A stretch of DNA of 64,000 nt from Diphasiastrum complanatum (GCA_029204225.1 CM055106.1:8516574-8580573), one strand, 5' to 3'; positions 34,682-47,226 are shown, counted from the first letter of the stretch. Made by a program: numbers and translations. Notes: generated from the sequence alone by a model not told the origin.

Positions 34682-34890
34682 GGTTCGGGTCGTAGTATAG
34701 TGGTAGACCGGTCGTCCACCTTCTAAGTTCTACAAGCTTACAACTTCAAATAAAGAACATAAACAAAAAGGGAGCACCAAGGCTTCCCAACTGGTGCTTG
34801 GAATTTAAACTAAGGGTTGGCTAAGGCTTCCCAACTAGCCAAGTCCCACTAAGAAACTAAAACCCTTGCTAAGGCTTACCCAACTAGCAA
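34682..34890 (+). other. tRNA-like A box followed by three constant-loop hairpins
   Basis: GGTTCGGGTC at 34682 resembles a polymerase III B box, and GTCGTAGTATAGTGGTAGA just after it resembles the 5' part of plant tRNA-Asp with a good A box. No complete tRNA cloverleaf can be drawn. Three hairpins follow at 34773-34798, 34817-34842 and 34866-34890. Each has the loop AAGGCTTCCCAACT (one extra A in the third) but a different perfect stem: AGCACC/GGTGCT, TTGGCT/AGCCAA and TTGCT/AGCAA. A SINE-like transcript is one reading. Nothing is recognised from 34891 to 35175. Confidence 0.55.
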
Positions 34891-35175
34891 CGTGCCTAAT
34901 CTGAATCCTATCTAACACCCAAAGGGAGATGGAAATAAGATTGTGGCTGATTAAGCATCAAACATAAAAAGCATGCCACAATTAAAAAATCGATGAAAAG
35001 GAGACAAGAAGAGGCCCGAGCACCTTCCCCAAGGGAACACAATGAAACACAAAATAATAACAAGAAGCAATTTGTCATAATCTCAAAGTGTTATCTACAT
35101 GGGAAATGCCTCTCTTCTTATAGCAGGAAGGACCTTCCATAAGCTTCCACTAACTTATGGGATGGTAAATGAATC

Positions 35176-36524
<1,349 letters not shown>

Positions 36525-37701
36525 TGTTGTAAAGCTACCTTTACAACCTTTACTTCCAGCGCCATCGGCGCCAGCTATGTCCCCGGCGCCAGTAGCGCCC
36601 CTGCTGCTCCCGGCGCCATTGTGACCAGAATCCAGCCGGCGCCAATTCCTATGGCTGAATATCTTTGATCGGTTCTAGCGGAGTCCAGAGAGCTTAGATC
36701 GATGTGCAATCACCTCACACGATCTAGGCATGATTAAAGGAAGCCTGGGGATCAATAAAATCTAGAGAGAGAAAATGACTTTCAAGAAAGAAAAAATCCT
36801 AGAGAGAGAAAAATGTGCTTTACCAGCTTGGGTAGAGTGCTTGGTATGAGGGGGGTGCCGAATCACACCAATACTATAGGGGAGTGCGGGTTGCGACTCA
36901 GGGCGAGCTCCAACCAAGTCTCAGCCTCCCTTGCTGGAATGTTGTCATGGCTCTCGCCCTGGCATGCTAGCGCCCCAGAGACTAGGGTCGGTCACACACT
37001 TGAAATGTAACCTTCTCAGATTTAACAGTAAAGTGGGATTTTCCTCAAACTAACTCTGATTACCTTCTGGGTTTCAGTGTTCGGTAAAAGCGCCAGTTGT
37101 AAGGCCGCTTTCAAAATTTTTAACTTGGCACATAGCTGAGGGTCGTATCCCGGGACGCCAGCGGTATGCCGTCGGGACCATTTGGTCCATGAACTGGTTG
37201 TTTCCATATCTGTCACGGCTTGTGGTTCTGAGTGTTCCTTGCATGAACGTGAATGGTTAAGCTCTTGGGGAACGGGCTCTAACCTGTCGGCTGAGTTGGA
37301 TGGCTTGCTTGGGTGGATGTTACCTATTTATGGCTGACCAATCTGGCGTGGCGCCAGGTTGGCTTTCAGCGCTCGTGACGAAGCTTTCAGTTGGTTAAGT
37401 CTGATGTAAGTCAGACCGCTTGCTTGGATTGGATGTTACTCGTTTGTAACGAAGCTTCGAGTTGGTTAAGTTTGATTTATGTCGGGCAGCTTGCTTGGAG
37501 GGAAGTCACCCACATCGGGACCCCCGATCTGGCATGGCGCCAGGTTGGATCTCAATGTTGGTTTTCGGAATTTCAAGTTGGTTAAGTCCGATCGTTGTTG
37601 GCGAGTTGGCTGCTTGTATGTCAAGTGGATTTGGATGGCAAGAGTTGAAGGCTGGGAAGCTAAGTCGTGGTTCCCGGCTCCCTTTGGGATGTTGCGCTAC
37701 A
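36525..37701 (+). repeat. 5' LTR of element B
   Basis: It starts TGTTGTAAAGCTACC and ends TGCGCTACA before the PBS. The first 130 bp carry four GGCGCC palindromes. An AATAAAATCTAGAGAG string lies around 36756, and GTAACCTTCTCAG lies around 37010. Its second half contains tandem copies of a segment with GAGTTGGTTAAGT and GGCTTGCTTGG. Confidence 0.85.
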
Positions 37702-38458
37702 TGTGGTATCAGAGCCGACTGGCCGGTCAGCTATGCGGATCTCATGGAAATGGCCACGGTTTTGGGTTCATCAAGACAACTGTTGTGCAAGGTGCTGCCC
37801 ACAGTGTAAGCACGGGTGCGTCCACGGTCGGGGTGGTCGGCAGAACGGGGGACTTGATGAGTCAAAGTGTTGCCCTTGAGGTGTAAGCACGGTCAGTTCT
37901 CGCGGTTCGGGCCTGGCGCTGTCTGCACGTAGGACAGATGAGGTAGTGTGCTGCCATTAGGTTGGTGTAAGCACGGTCTGTACCTTGTGGGGTGCGGGGC
38001 GACATATTCGAACTGTACGGGTTAACCATTGATACAGAGATGCTGCTCGAATTCGGGTGTAAAGCACGGGTGGTTAGCTGCCGGTGCGGGATAGCTGCCG
38101 ATCGTTTAGCTATAAGGGCTATCGACCAAAAAGTGGTGGGGCGTGACTGAGGCAATGTGCTGCTTAATGGTGAAAGCACGGATAGTTGGAGAGGTGTCCT
38201 ATGTGGGCTAATTCCGTAATCGATTTGTATGGGCGCGGCCAGACAAAGGTCCGTTGGCAAGACCATCTCAAAGGGGGACCTTGTCTTTGTTACTTGTTTG
38301 TAAACCTGCCTCAGTGTCTTACTTGTATGTATTCGTGGTGAGTCTTAGTACTCGTGCTTTGCCTGGTTTGCATGATTGCTTGTGATACAAGGAGCTGATG
38401 GCTCGAGAAGGAACCTTTTCTTTTGAAGGCTGATACCATCAAACAAAGAGGACTATAG

Positions 38459-38960
38459 AATCTGTGGGGCGGATTTGCAGTTCAAGTACTCAAACGTGAA
38501 CGATAACGAAACGACTCAATGTTTGCAAAGGATGGATGGCTAGCTTGTTTCTTGGGTTAGTTTCATTTGCGACAATGCCCACCAGATGCAAGCAGGAAGT
38601 CAAAAGTTGGAAAGGGCCATTTCAGGGGAGATCTTCTATGGAGCAGTTGGCCTTCATTTTGGGACAGCCACCTTCGGAACTGAAACTCACTGAGCATGGG
38701 CGATATCCAGAATCTGTGTGGCGGATTTGCAGTTCAAGTACTCGCACATGAACGACAACGAAATGACTCAATGTTTGCAAAGAATGGATGGCTAGCCTGT
38801 TTCTTCGGCTAGTTTCATTTGCGACAACGCCCACCAGACGCAAGTAGGAAGTCAAAAGTTGGAAAGGGCAATTTCAGGGGAGATCTTCTGTAGCAGTTGG
38901 TCTTCATTTTGGGACGGCCACCTTCGGAACTAAAACTCACTGAGCATGGGTGATATCCAG
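38459..38960 (+). repeat. Tandem duplication of about 251 bp inside element B
   Basis: Two copies, 38459-38710 and 38711-38960, each run from AATCTGTG to GGGCGATATCCAG or its variant. The same leader in the element at 49742 (about 50490-50740) has a single copy, so the duplication arose in B or its recent parent. Confidence 0.85.
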
Positions 38961-40293
38961 TATCAGTTGGGTTTTTTCCTCAAAGGGGAAAAGACTAGGA
39001 TCCTCTTCAGAGATTGGCAACAAGTTGGATCGAGCCATAATCCTAGCAGATGGGAAGCAAAGTGTTGGAAAGGCTTTTTGTTCGAAGAACTCTACTCTAG
39101 GTCCAATCAGCTGATTTTATAAGTGGAGGGGAACTATCACACACACCTCTCTCTTGGGGCAAATTTTGAATGAAAGTTGATCAAAATGGGGGCAAATTCA
39201 AGATGACCTAGCCATACTCACACGAGGAGACTGGCGAACTTTGGACCTAATAAATTGACAAGTTTTTGTTGTGGAAAGGAAAGTTTGTTATACGTTTTCT
39301 CTGGACCAGCAATGATGAGGAAACATATGAGTACGTTGGCTTGTGTTACGTGTAAGGCAGCTGATCAATGAAGGAACTGTGAAAGTTGAGTCTTGCATGA
39401 GAGACTTGGTATTTCAAACGGACGCTAAGGGACAGTTCGCGTTGAGATCGGATTAGTGCAAACTCTGGGTGCATGTTTCTGATTCAAAGAGAGCTACTTG
39501 AAGCCAAGCTCAATGTACACTTCTTGTTTTGACTGTGAGGCAACTGACCAGTGATGGAATTGTGAAAGTCAAGTTAAATGCGACGGACATGGTGCTTCAA
39601 ACAAACGCGAAGAGATAGTTCGGATGCGGATCAAACTGGTGCGACCCTTTGGCTTTCCACGAGGTCAATGGTTACATTTGGGCTGATTCAAAGAGCTACT
39701 TCAAGCTAAGTGAGAGGTGCATTGCGGAGTACTCAATCTTTGACTACCTTAAAGAGCCAAGATGGAAAAGTATCAAGATCAGGCTGGGACAAGGAGAGAA
39801 ATCAAGGTGCAGAAGCAACAAGGCATGGAGTGGACCATAAAGTGGGCAATCAAACGATAAATCCTTCGGCTCAGGGAGCCTTGATACCTGTGCGGAACTG
39901 AACAAATCTGGAGCTCAGGGAGCACAACACAAAGTGCATCAAGGACAAATCAGGAGCTCAAAGGAGTTCCAAAGTCGAAAGTCAGAAGCGACAGCGGCAA
40001 ACATTTCAAAGAAAGGCCTTTGTCACCAGTTAATAAGGTTCTCGTGTTTTACGAAAGCGATATCAAATCTACGCTTTTCCCAGACAAAGATATATTTTCA
40101 AGTTATGTAATTTTTCAGTACAAAGAGCTGAGCCTCCGACTTGTGGTGTGCCAGTTTCAATGTTAATAAAAAGTGGCGAGTAAATTGAATACTGTGCCAA
40201 GTAGCTTAAATGTATAGTTATTTTAATTGGGAGACACCTTTACTTTAGTCTGACATCTGATGAGGACATCAGATTTTATAAAGGTGGGGTGGA

Positions 40294-41503
40294 TGTTGTA
40301 AAGCTACCTTTACAAGCTTTACTTCCGGCACCATCGGCGCCAGCTATGTCCCCGGCGCCAGCAGCGCCCCTGCTGCTCCCGGCGCCATTGTGACCAGAAT
40401 CCAGCCGGCGCCAAGTTCCTATGGCTGAATATCTTTGATCGGTTCTAGCGGAGTCCAAAGAGCTCAGATCGATGTGCAATCACCTCACACAATCTAGGCA
40501 TGATTAAAGGAAGCCTGGGGATCAATAAAATCTAGAGAGAGAAAATGACTTTCAAGAAAGAGAAAATCCTAGAGAGAGAAAAACGTGCTTTACCAGCTTG
40601 GGTAGAGTGCTTGGTATGAGAGGGGTGCCGAATCACACCAATACTATAGGGGAGTGCGGGTTGCGACTCAGGGCGAGCTCCAACCAAGTCTCAGCCTCCC
40701 TTGTTGGAATGTTGTCATGGCTCTCGCCTTGGCATGCTAGCACCCCGGAGTCTAGGGTCGGTCACACACTTGAAATGTAACCTTCTATCAATAAAGTGGG
40801 ATTTTCCTCAAACTGACTCTGATTACCTTCTGGGTTTCAGTGTTCGGTAAAAGCGCCAGTTGTAAGGCCGCTTTCAAAATTTTTAACTTGGCACATAGCT
40901 GAGGGTCGTATCCTGGGACGCCAGCGGTATGAAGTCGGGACCATTCGGTCTGTGGCGCCAGCGGTATGCTGTCGGAACCATTTGGTCCAGGAATTGGTTG
41001 TTTCCATATCTCTCACGGCTTGTGGTTCTGAGTGTTCCTTGCATGAACGTGAATGGGTTAAGCTCTTGGGGAACGGGCTCCAACCTGTCGGCTAAGTTGG
41101 ATGGCTTGCTTGGGTGGATGTTACCTGTTTATGGCTGACTAGTCTAGCGTGGTGCCAGGTTGGCTTCCAACACTCGTGACGAAGCTTTCAGTTGGTTAAG
41201 TCTGATGTAAGTCAGACTGCTTGCTTGGAATGGATGTTACTCGTTTGTAATGAAGCTTCGAGTTGGTTAAGTTTGATGTATGTCGGGCGGCTTGCTTGGA
41301 GGGAAGTCACCCACATCGGGACCCCCGATCTGGCATGGCGCCAGGTTGGATCTTAATGTTGGTTTTCAGAACTTTAAGTTGGTTAAGTCTGATCGTTGTT
41401 GGCGAGTTGGCTGCTTGTATGTCAAGTGGGTTTGGATGGCAAGAGTTGAAGGCTGGGAAGCTAAGTCGTGGTTCCCGGCTCCCTTTGGGATGCCTGCGCT
41501 ACA
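40294..41503 (+). repeat. 3' LTR of element B
   Basis: It starts TGTTGTAAAGCTACC after the polypurine tract and ends TGCGCTACA. It is nearly the same as the 5' LTR but has an added repeat of GGCGCCAGCGGTATG near 40944-40975, which explains most of its 33 extra bases. The LTR pair is similar enough for a fairly recent insertion, but I did not count differences. Confidence 0.85.
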
Positions 41504-41510
41504 GAGAGAG

Positions 41511-41542
41511 AGGCGGGGGGGGGGAGAAGGGGGGGGGGGGGG
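41511..41542 (+). repeat. G-rich tract next to element B
   Basis: Runs of 10 or more G, separated by AGAA or single bases, could form a G-quadruplex on the plus strand. The tract continues the GA repeat into which B appears to have inserted. From 41543 to 41860 there is AT-rich DNA without a recognised gene. Confidence 0.6.
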
Positions 41543-41864
41543 ATGGATTTGAAGCTGGCAATATTGATTCAATTATGCAATAGACTGTTATTTTTGAATT
41601 GCTTGTGTATGTGACAAAGATATTCAAAGAAAAATAAAGATAGCAAGCATTGTAAGAGTGAACAAGCTTGCACTCAAGCTTCGAGCTTATCGGCGAGTTT
41701 GTGTTGTTTCAGTTTTTTGATTATTTGAATACATTACCCAACTAGTAAAACAGTCAAATGTAATTCATTACTTTTATTTTTTCAAAAGCAATGTCGTATT
41801 TTATCACATACAGTAGATATTAGTTAATATGAAAGAGTGAAATGTAGGTAATTAAAATATCGAT

Positions 41865-44170
41865 TTTGGCGATAGATTGCTTATGAAATGGTCTGAACAA
41901 TCTAACAAACTTAAATGGCAGATTGTTGGTACCCTTCGTGACGAATTGCCACAAGACGAGAAATTCGACTCGAAGGATATCCATAAGCATATGAGCATAC
42001 CGATCTTCAAATATCCAATCAAGTTATGTTGAGTGCTATTGCTGAAACTCTCAAAAAAAGACAGAGACGATCTGCCTTCAAGAAGTGGAAACAAGAAGAA
42101 AAGGATTCAAGCGTTCAAGTAAGTATTAATCAACAGAGCAATGACACGCTTGCTAAGTTTTTATTTGCTTGTTTTTTTAATGCTTGTTACTTTTTTTAAG
42201 ATCAAGTTTATTATTATGTCTTGCAGATAATCTTTGGTGGCGAGAGAATATTTTAAAGATCCTATGAGTATTGGAAAAATTTTGGGTTCCATATTGTCAT
42301 TTAAATCTACAAAAGAATTATTGAAAAAATTTCGTCATGACAAGATTAAGAATGATATTGCTGCAGTGATTATAAAAAGCATTCAAGATGTCTTGGATGC
42401 AAGAGTTATCCAGGGAGCATGTGGTGATTCAGGAATTAGTTGTAAAACATATACTCTATTGTTTAAAATTGTACAAGAGGCCTTTGCACATGTGAAGATT
42501 TGAAAGCTTAAAGTATGACTATGCTTAGAAGTGAACCATTTCATATCGATAAATTGTATACATGTGAGAGTGGAACATTGGAATACAATAAGTCCAACAA
42601 TTTATTTCTGGATATCAACAAAGTTGTGGCATACATGATTAAATATTACAAAATATTTGAAAGAGAAGTCCATGGAAAATTGATATTGGTTATTAAACTT
42701 GATGAGTAGGGACAAAAATTGGAACAGGTAAGTATCACCTTTATGAACAGAGCATTGAACAATACTATGTTGAAGAGGATTCATCATTTAGTGTTCAATC
42801 AGAGAATGAAATATGGTGGTTAACAACATTTCAGGTATATATCAATTTTACTTATTATTGTATTTTGTCACCTAAGTTTGCTAATGTCAATGTTCGTAAC
42901 TTTGTAAATGTTTGTTACTTTTCAGGTTTTAAAAAAAGACCATGCTATCTTGTCGTGGACTTTTTCGACGTCAAAGTATGCGAAGATTATTGAAGAGCAC
43001 CTGCATGAAAACAAAATATATGTGCCAACTATGGCATGTTTCGAATTTTATGGCATCTTGCAGGTGATTTAAAGACACTAAAATGTATGTACAATGTTTC
43101 GCATGGGGCAAATACTAAACATCCTTGTTTGTATTGTATGAAGAATTGTAAAGACTTGAATTTGACAAGATCAAGTGTTGGTCCAACAAAAGATCGAGAG
43201 GATCCAAACTTTATACCTGTGTTGGCAATTCCATTGATCAATGTTCACATATGCACATTGCAAATTGAGGTACGAATTATTGAAAAATTCATTTACAATC
43301 ATATTTTGTATATCTGGAATACCAAACCTGAATCGGCCTCTAAAATTGGAATTAAGAGATTGGAGCAAGTACTTTCGAGGTTTGCACAAGGGGAATGTTA
43401 AAAAAAAAAAAAAAAGTGAAAAATTATCAGGTAAATCAGGAAACGTTCCAAATAATCCATCTGTTGGAGGTGCAAAAGCTAGAAGGTTTCTGTCCAATCA
43501 CACTGAAAAGTCTTTTACCGTGACATACAATGTTTGGAAAGACATTGTTGAAGCATCAAATGACTTTGAAGATACGGACAACACAAGATTAAAAAAAACT
43601 GCAGGATGGCAAAATCTCGCTAATCTGATTGCCATATTGCGAAAAGAAAAGTTATCTGAAAACGACATTTCAAATTTACAAAAATATTGTGAAATATTTA
43701 TCAAATCGGTAGCAAAATGTTGGGGAAAGGATCATGTTACCCCACTATATGGTAATTCAATATTTGTTTTTGTGAAAAAAATCATACAACATCGAAACAT
43801 CATATATTTGATTTTTGATATATGTATTTCACTAAATATTTGATTTTTGATATATGTATTTTACTGGTTGCAGCATATTCTATTACATCACACCACATTT
43901 TTTGCAAAGGAATATGGAAGTATGAGCATATGGCCTTCTCAAGGTATGGGGAAATCAAGAGGAGCTTTTCATCGAGCAATCAACCATGGAGGATATAATT
44001 CAAAGAGATGCTATTTATATCAATTATTTCAATGGTTACAAAAGAGGATAGTTTAGATATCAAATCAAATATTCAACAAATCTCATTTCATTCAAAAAGG
44101 CATTTCAACATCCGAGGAAAAACAGTTCAACTTTATCATCGTTATAGAAAAACAAATCTTGTACAATTAA
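41865..44170 (+). pseudogene. Decayed transposase-like gene with short introns
   Basis: Readable blocks are LMKWSEQSNKLKWQIVGTLRD (41885 on), ILGSILSFKSTKELLKKF and KSIQDVLDARVIQGACG (42234-42503), MIKYYKIFEREVHGK with VIKLDE (42515-42709), AGDLKTLKCMYNVSHGAN and HPCLYCMKNCKDL (43063-43160), IPLINVHICTL, KARRFLSNHTEKSF and HILLHHTTFFAKEYG with WPSQGMGKSRGAFHRAINHG (43873-44000). Likely introns are 42118-42226 and 42834-42925, each about 100 bp with GTAAGT or GTATAT and a TGCAG or TTCAG end; another may lie at 43751-43873. The order of Asp, CxxC and a late Gln/Glu region recalls an uncharacterised DDE-type family seen in several eukaryotes, from memory only. Several stops and frameshifts are present. 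Confidence 0.5.
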
Positions 44171-44174
44171 AACA

Positions 44175-45190
44175 TTACATCTCATTAGTATCAAAGGTCA
44201 GTTGAGCAGTATGGTCATGAAGAAATTGTCTCCTCTCATATGGATCCAGATGCTCAATCGATCTTCTTTTGCTCAACTCTATGTAACTTGCATACACTGC
44301 TAAAGTAAATGATCCTTTGGGTACATTTTTTGAAACATAACCCAATATTTTTATAGCTATATCCTTCTTGACAAAAATGATTTTGTATGTACTGTTGGGA
44401 TATCTATGTCCGTCACAAAAATAAGACAATGTCTTTATTGCCATTACTATAGTTCCTGCTTGTGAATAAAAGTTATCATGTTGAATAGAAATTTCATTAT
44501 GTACAAAGTATTTAAGGTAATGGCACAATGCTAAATTCTTTTGCCCAACAACATTTTGGGCACCTCCTCTTCTCGTACCAAAATCATCAACTTCAATTGT
44601 GTCTTGCAACATAAATACGAAATTTTGTAGTCATTTTAATTTTCATATGATTCTTAGTTCAGTACATTGTTAAATATGATTATGATGGAATAAGAAAATG
44701 AATATTACCATCTTACCATACTCCAACAATCATGCTTGCCATATGACAAGACATCTCTGAGTAGAAGTTTCAGTTGAAGAACCAATACCAATTGATCTGG
44801 ATGATTGACCTTCATCAGGTATAAAGACAAATATGAAAAAAACAAAGGTTATGCCCTCAACTATAAACCTGTAAGATCTTCTATGGGATTCATAATATTG
44901 TACAATCTTCAAGCTCTCGTCAAGCTTGGTGAATTTCCTATCATGCTTATGCTTGGTTTCAGGCTGGGCAACAATCAATTCATGGAAATGAATAAATTTG
45001 AGACCATCAATACAAGAGAAAAATCTTGGATGCTATTCCGAAACTTTTCAAATAATTCCAAAAAGTGAGACTTGTGCTCAAGCACAAATCTCTCGACATC
45101 AAATTTTAGACAAAATAGAGAAGAAAAATACTTAGTCCTGTCTAGAACACTAGTGTCAAAGAGGAACTGATGCAGCTTGTTGGATTTCAT
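44175..45190 (-). pseudogene. Unrecognised gene convergent with the 42-44 kb gene
   Basis: Three open blocks on the minus strand: 45190-44975 (MKSNKLHQFLFDTSVLDRTK, KYFSSLFCLKFDVERFVL), 44978-44730 (TKHKHDRKFTKLDESLKIVQ and GQSSRSIGIGSS) and 44612-44175 (DFGTRRGGAQNVVGQKNLAL, KYFVHNEISIQHDNF, YIELSKRRSIEHLDP). They need frame changes or short introns to join; one may lie near 44620-44730. I do not recognise the protein. It ends only a few bases from the end of the transposase-like gene, which suggests one two-gene unit. Its start lies 30 bp from a tandem-repeat array. Confidence 0.4.
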
Positions 45191-45220
45191 ACTAGATATG
45201 ACTGAGAGAACGTGATACTA

Positions 45221-45492
45221 GATATCGCAGGCACGCGAGGAATGGCCAAGTATCTAGATGCGGAATAGCATTGTCACGTGGCACGATATCAGGCAGAGGA
45301 TCAACAAACAATATTGTAGGTGGATATCACAGGCACACAAGAAATGGCCAAAAATTTAGATGAGTAGTAGCACTATCGTGTGGCAACGATATCAAGCAAA
45401 TGATCAACAAACCGATATCGCAGGCACATGAGGGAGTAATGGCAAAAAGAAACCGAAACAGCCACGTCGCATGGTAGCGATACTGGGAACGA
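45221..45492. repeat. Three tandem copies of a 90-100 bp unit starting GATATCGCAGGCAC
   Basis: Units start at 45221, 45323 and 45414 and share GATATC.CAGGCAC, GGAATGGC, GTGGCACGATATCA and GATCAACAAAC. They are diverged by several percent or more and the third is shortened. They lie directly upstream of the minus-strand gene. Confidence 0.75.
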
Positions 45493-45783
45493 GATCTCGG
45501 GACAAGAAAAAAATTTTATGAAAGTGACTAGAGTTGAGATTCTTATAGAATCTAGTGCAGTATGCAAATCACATCAATCAATCACCAAAGCCACTCCTCA
45601 CAAGCTCACAAAGATGGCACAACAAAAGTCAAATGTATTACAAAGAAAATTGTACATATAGAAAATAAACCACTGAATGAAATGTGTCCTAAAATTGACC
45701 CACCACCTTCCAAACTAAGATCGCAAACTAAGGTCGGACCCAACATGGCCAAATTTAACTGACAAACTCAGGACCTGCCCTTG

Positions 45784-47226
45784 TGTTGTAAAGCTACCTT
45801 TACAAGCTTTACTTCCGGCGCGAGCTATGTCCCCGGCGCCAACGGCGCCCCTGCTGCTCCTGGCGCCACTGTGACCATAATCCAGCCGGCGCCAAGTTCC
45901 CATGGCTGAAAATCTTTGATCGGTTCTAGCGGAGTCCAGAGAGCTCAGATCGATGTGCAATCACCACACACGATCTAGGCATGATTAAAGGAAACCTGGG
46001 GATCAATAAAATCTAGAGAGAGAAAATGACTTTTTAGAAAGAGAAAATCCTAGAGAGAGAAAAACGTGTTTTACCAGCTTGGGTAGAGTGCTTGGTATGA
46101 GAGGGGGGTGCCGAATCACACCAATACTATAGGGGAGTGCGGGTTGCGACTCAAGGGCGAGCTCCAACCAAGTCTCAGCCTCCCTTGCTGGAATGTTGTC
46201 ATGGCTCTCGCCTTGGCATGCTAGCGCCCCGGAGACTAGGGTCGGTCACACACTTGAAATGTAACCTTCTCAGATTTATCAATAAAGTGGGATTTTCCTC
46301 AAACTGACTCTGATTACCTTCTGGGTTTCAGTGTTCGATAAAAGCGCCAGTTGTAAGGCCGCTTCAAAATTTTTAAGTTGGCACATAGCTGAGGGTCGTA
46401 TCCCGGGACGCCAGCGGTATGCCGTCGGGACCATTCGGTCTGTGGCGCCAGCGGTATGCTGTCGAGACCATTTGGTCCAGGAACTGATTGTCTCCATATC
46501 TGTCGCGGCTTGTGGTTCTGAGTGTTCCTTGCATGAACGTGAATGGGTTAAGCTCTTGGGGAATGGGCTCTAACTTGTCGGCTGAGTTGGATGGCTTGCT
46601 TGGGTGGAAGTTACCAGTTTATGGCTGTCCAGTCTGGCGTGGCGCCAGGTTGGCTTCCGGTGCTCGTGACGAAGCTTTCAGTGGTTAAGTCTGATGTAAG
46701 TTAGACCGCTTGCATGGAATGGATGTTACTCGTTTGTAACGAAGCTTCGAGTTGGTCAAGTTTGATGTATGTCGGGCGGCTTGCTTTGAGGGAAATCACC
46801 CACATCGGGACCCCCGATCTGACATGGCGCCAGGTTGGATCTCAATGTTGGTTTTCGGAACTTCAAGTTGGTTAAGTCTGATCGTTGTTGGCGAGTTGGC
46901 TGTCCAGTCTGGCGTGGCGCCAGGTTGGCTTCCAGTGCTCGTGACGAAGCTTTCAGTTGGTTAAGTCTGATGTAAGTCAGACGGCTTGCTTGGAATGGAT
47001 GTTAATCGTTTGTAACGAAGCTTCGAGTTGGTTAAGTTTGATGTATGTCGGGCGGCTTGCTTGGAGGGAAATCACCCACATCGGGACCCCCGATCCGGCA
47101 TGGCGCCAGGTTGGATCTCAATGTTGGTTTTCGGAACTTCAAGTTGGTTAAGTCTGATCGTTGTTGGCGAGTTGGCTGCTTGTATGTCAAGTGGGTTTGG
47201 ATGGCAAGAGTTGAAGGCTGGGAAGC
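45784..47226 (+). repeat. Tandem gypsy LTR, copy C
   Basis: It starts TGTTGTAAAGCTACC and stops at GGGAAGC, 42 bp short of the normal end, where copy D begins. Its 1443 bp are longer than the others because 46624-46898 (from GCTGTCCAGTCTGGCG) is duplicated in tandem. No PBS, internal region or polypurine tract separates C from D. Confidence 0.85.

Larger units (their letters stand above)
36525..41503 (+). mobile_element. Non-autonomous gypsy-derived element B (LTR - leader - LTR)
   Basis: The 5' LTR is 36525-37701 (1177 bp), the PBS TGGTATCAGAGCC is at 37704, the internal region is 37702-40293, the polypurine tract is GGTGGGGTGGA just before 40294, and the 3' LTR is 40294-41503 (1210 bp). 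The 2.6-kb interior has no gag or pol. Its first part matches the leader of element A (CACAGTGTAAGCACGGGTGC), so it derives from an A-like parent and would need proteins from one. It lies within GT/GA repeats (GTGTG before, GAGAG after), so a target duplication cannot be judged. It fits the definition of a LARD. Confidence 0.85.

Noticed and set aside
34676-34740. A functional tRNA gene
   Set aside because: Only the 5' D-arm part resembles tRNA-Asp. No acceptor stem, anticodon arm or proper T arm can be drawn.
45221-45492. A CRISPR-like array
   Set aside because: The units are about 100 bp, adjoin without spacers and are diverged. The context is a plant genome.
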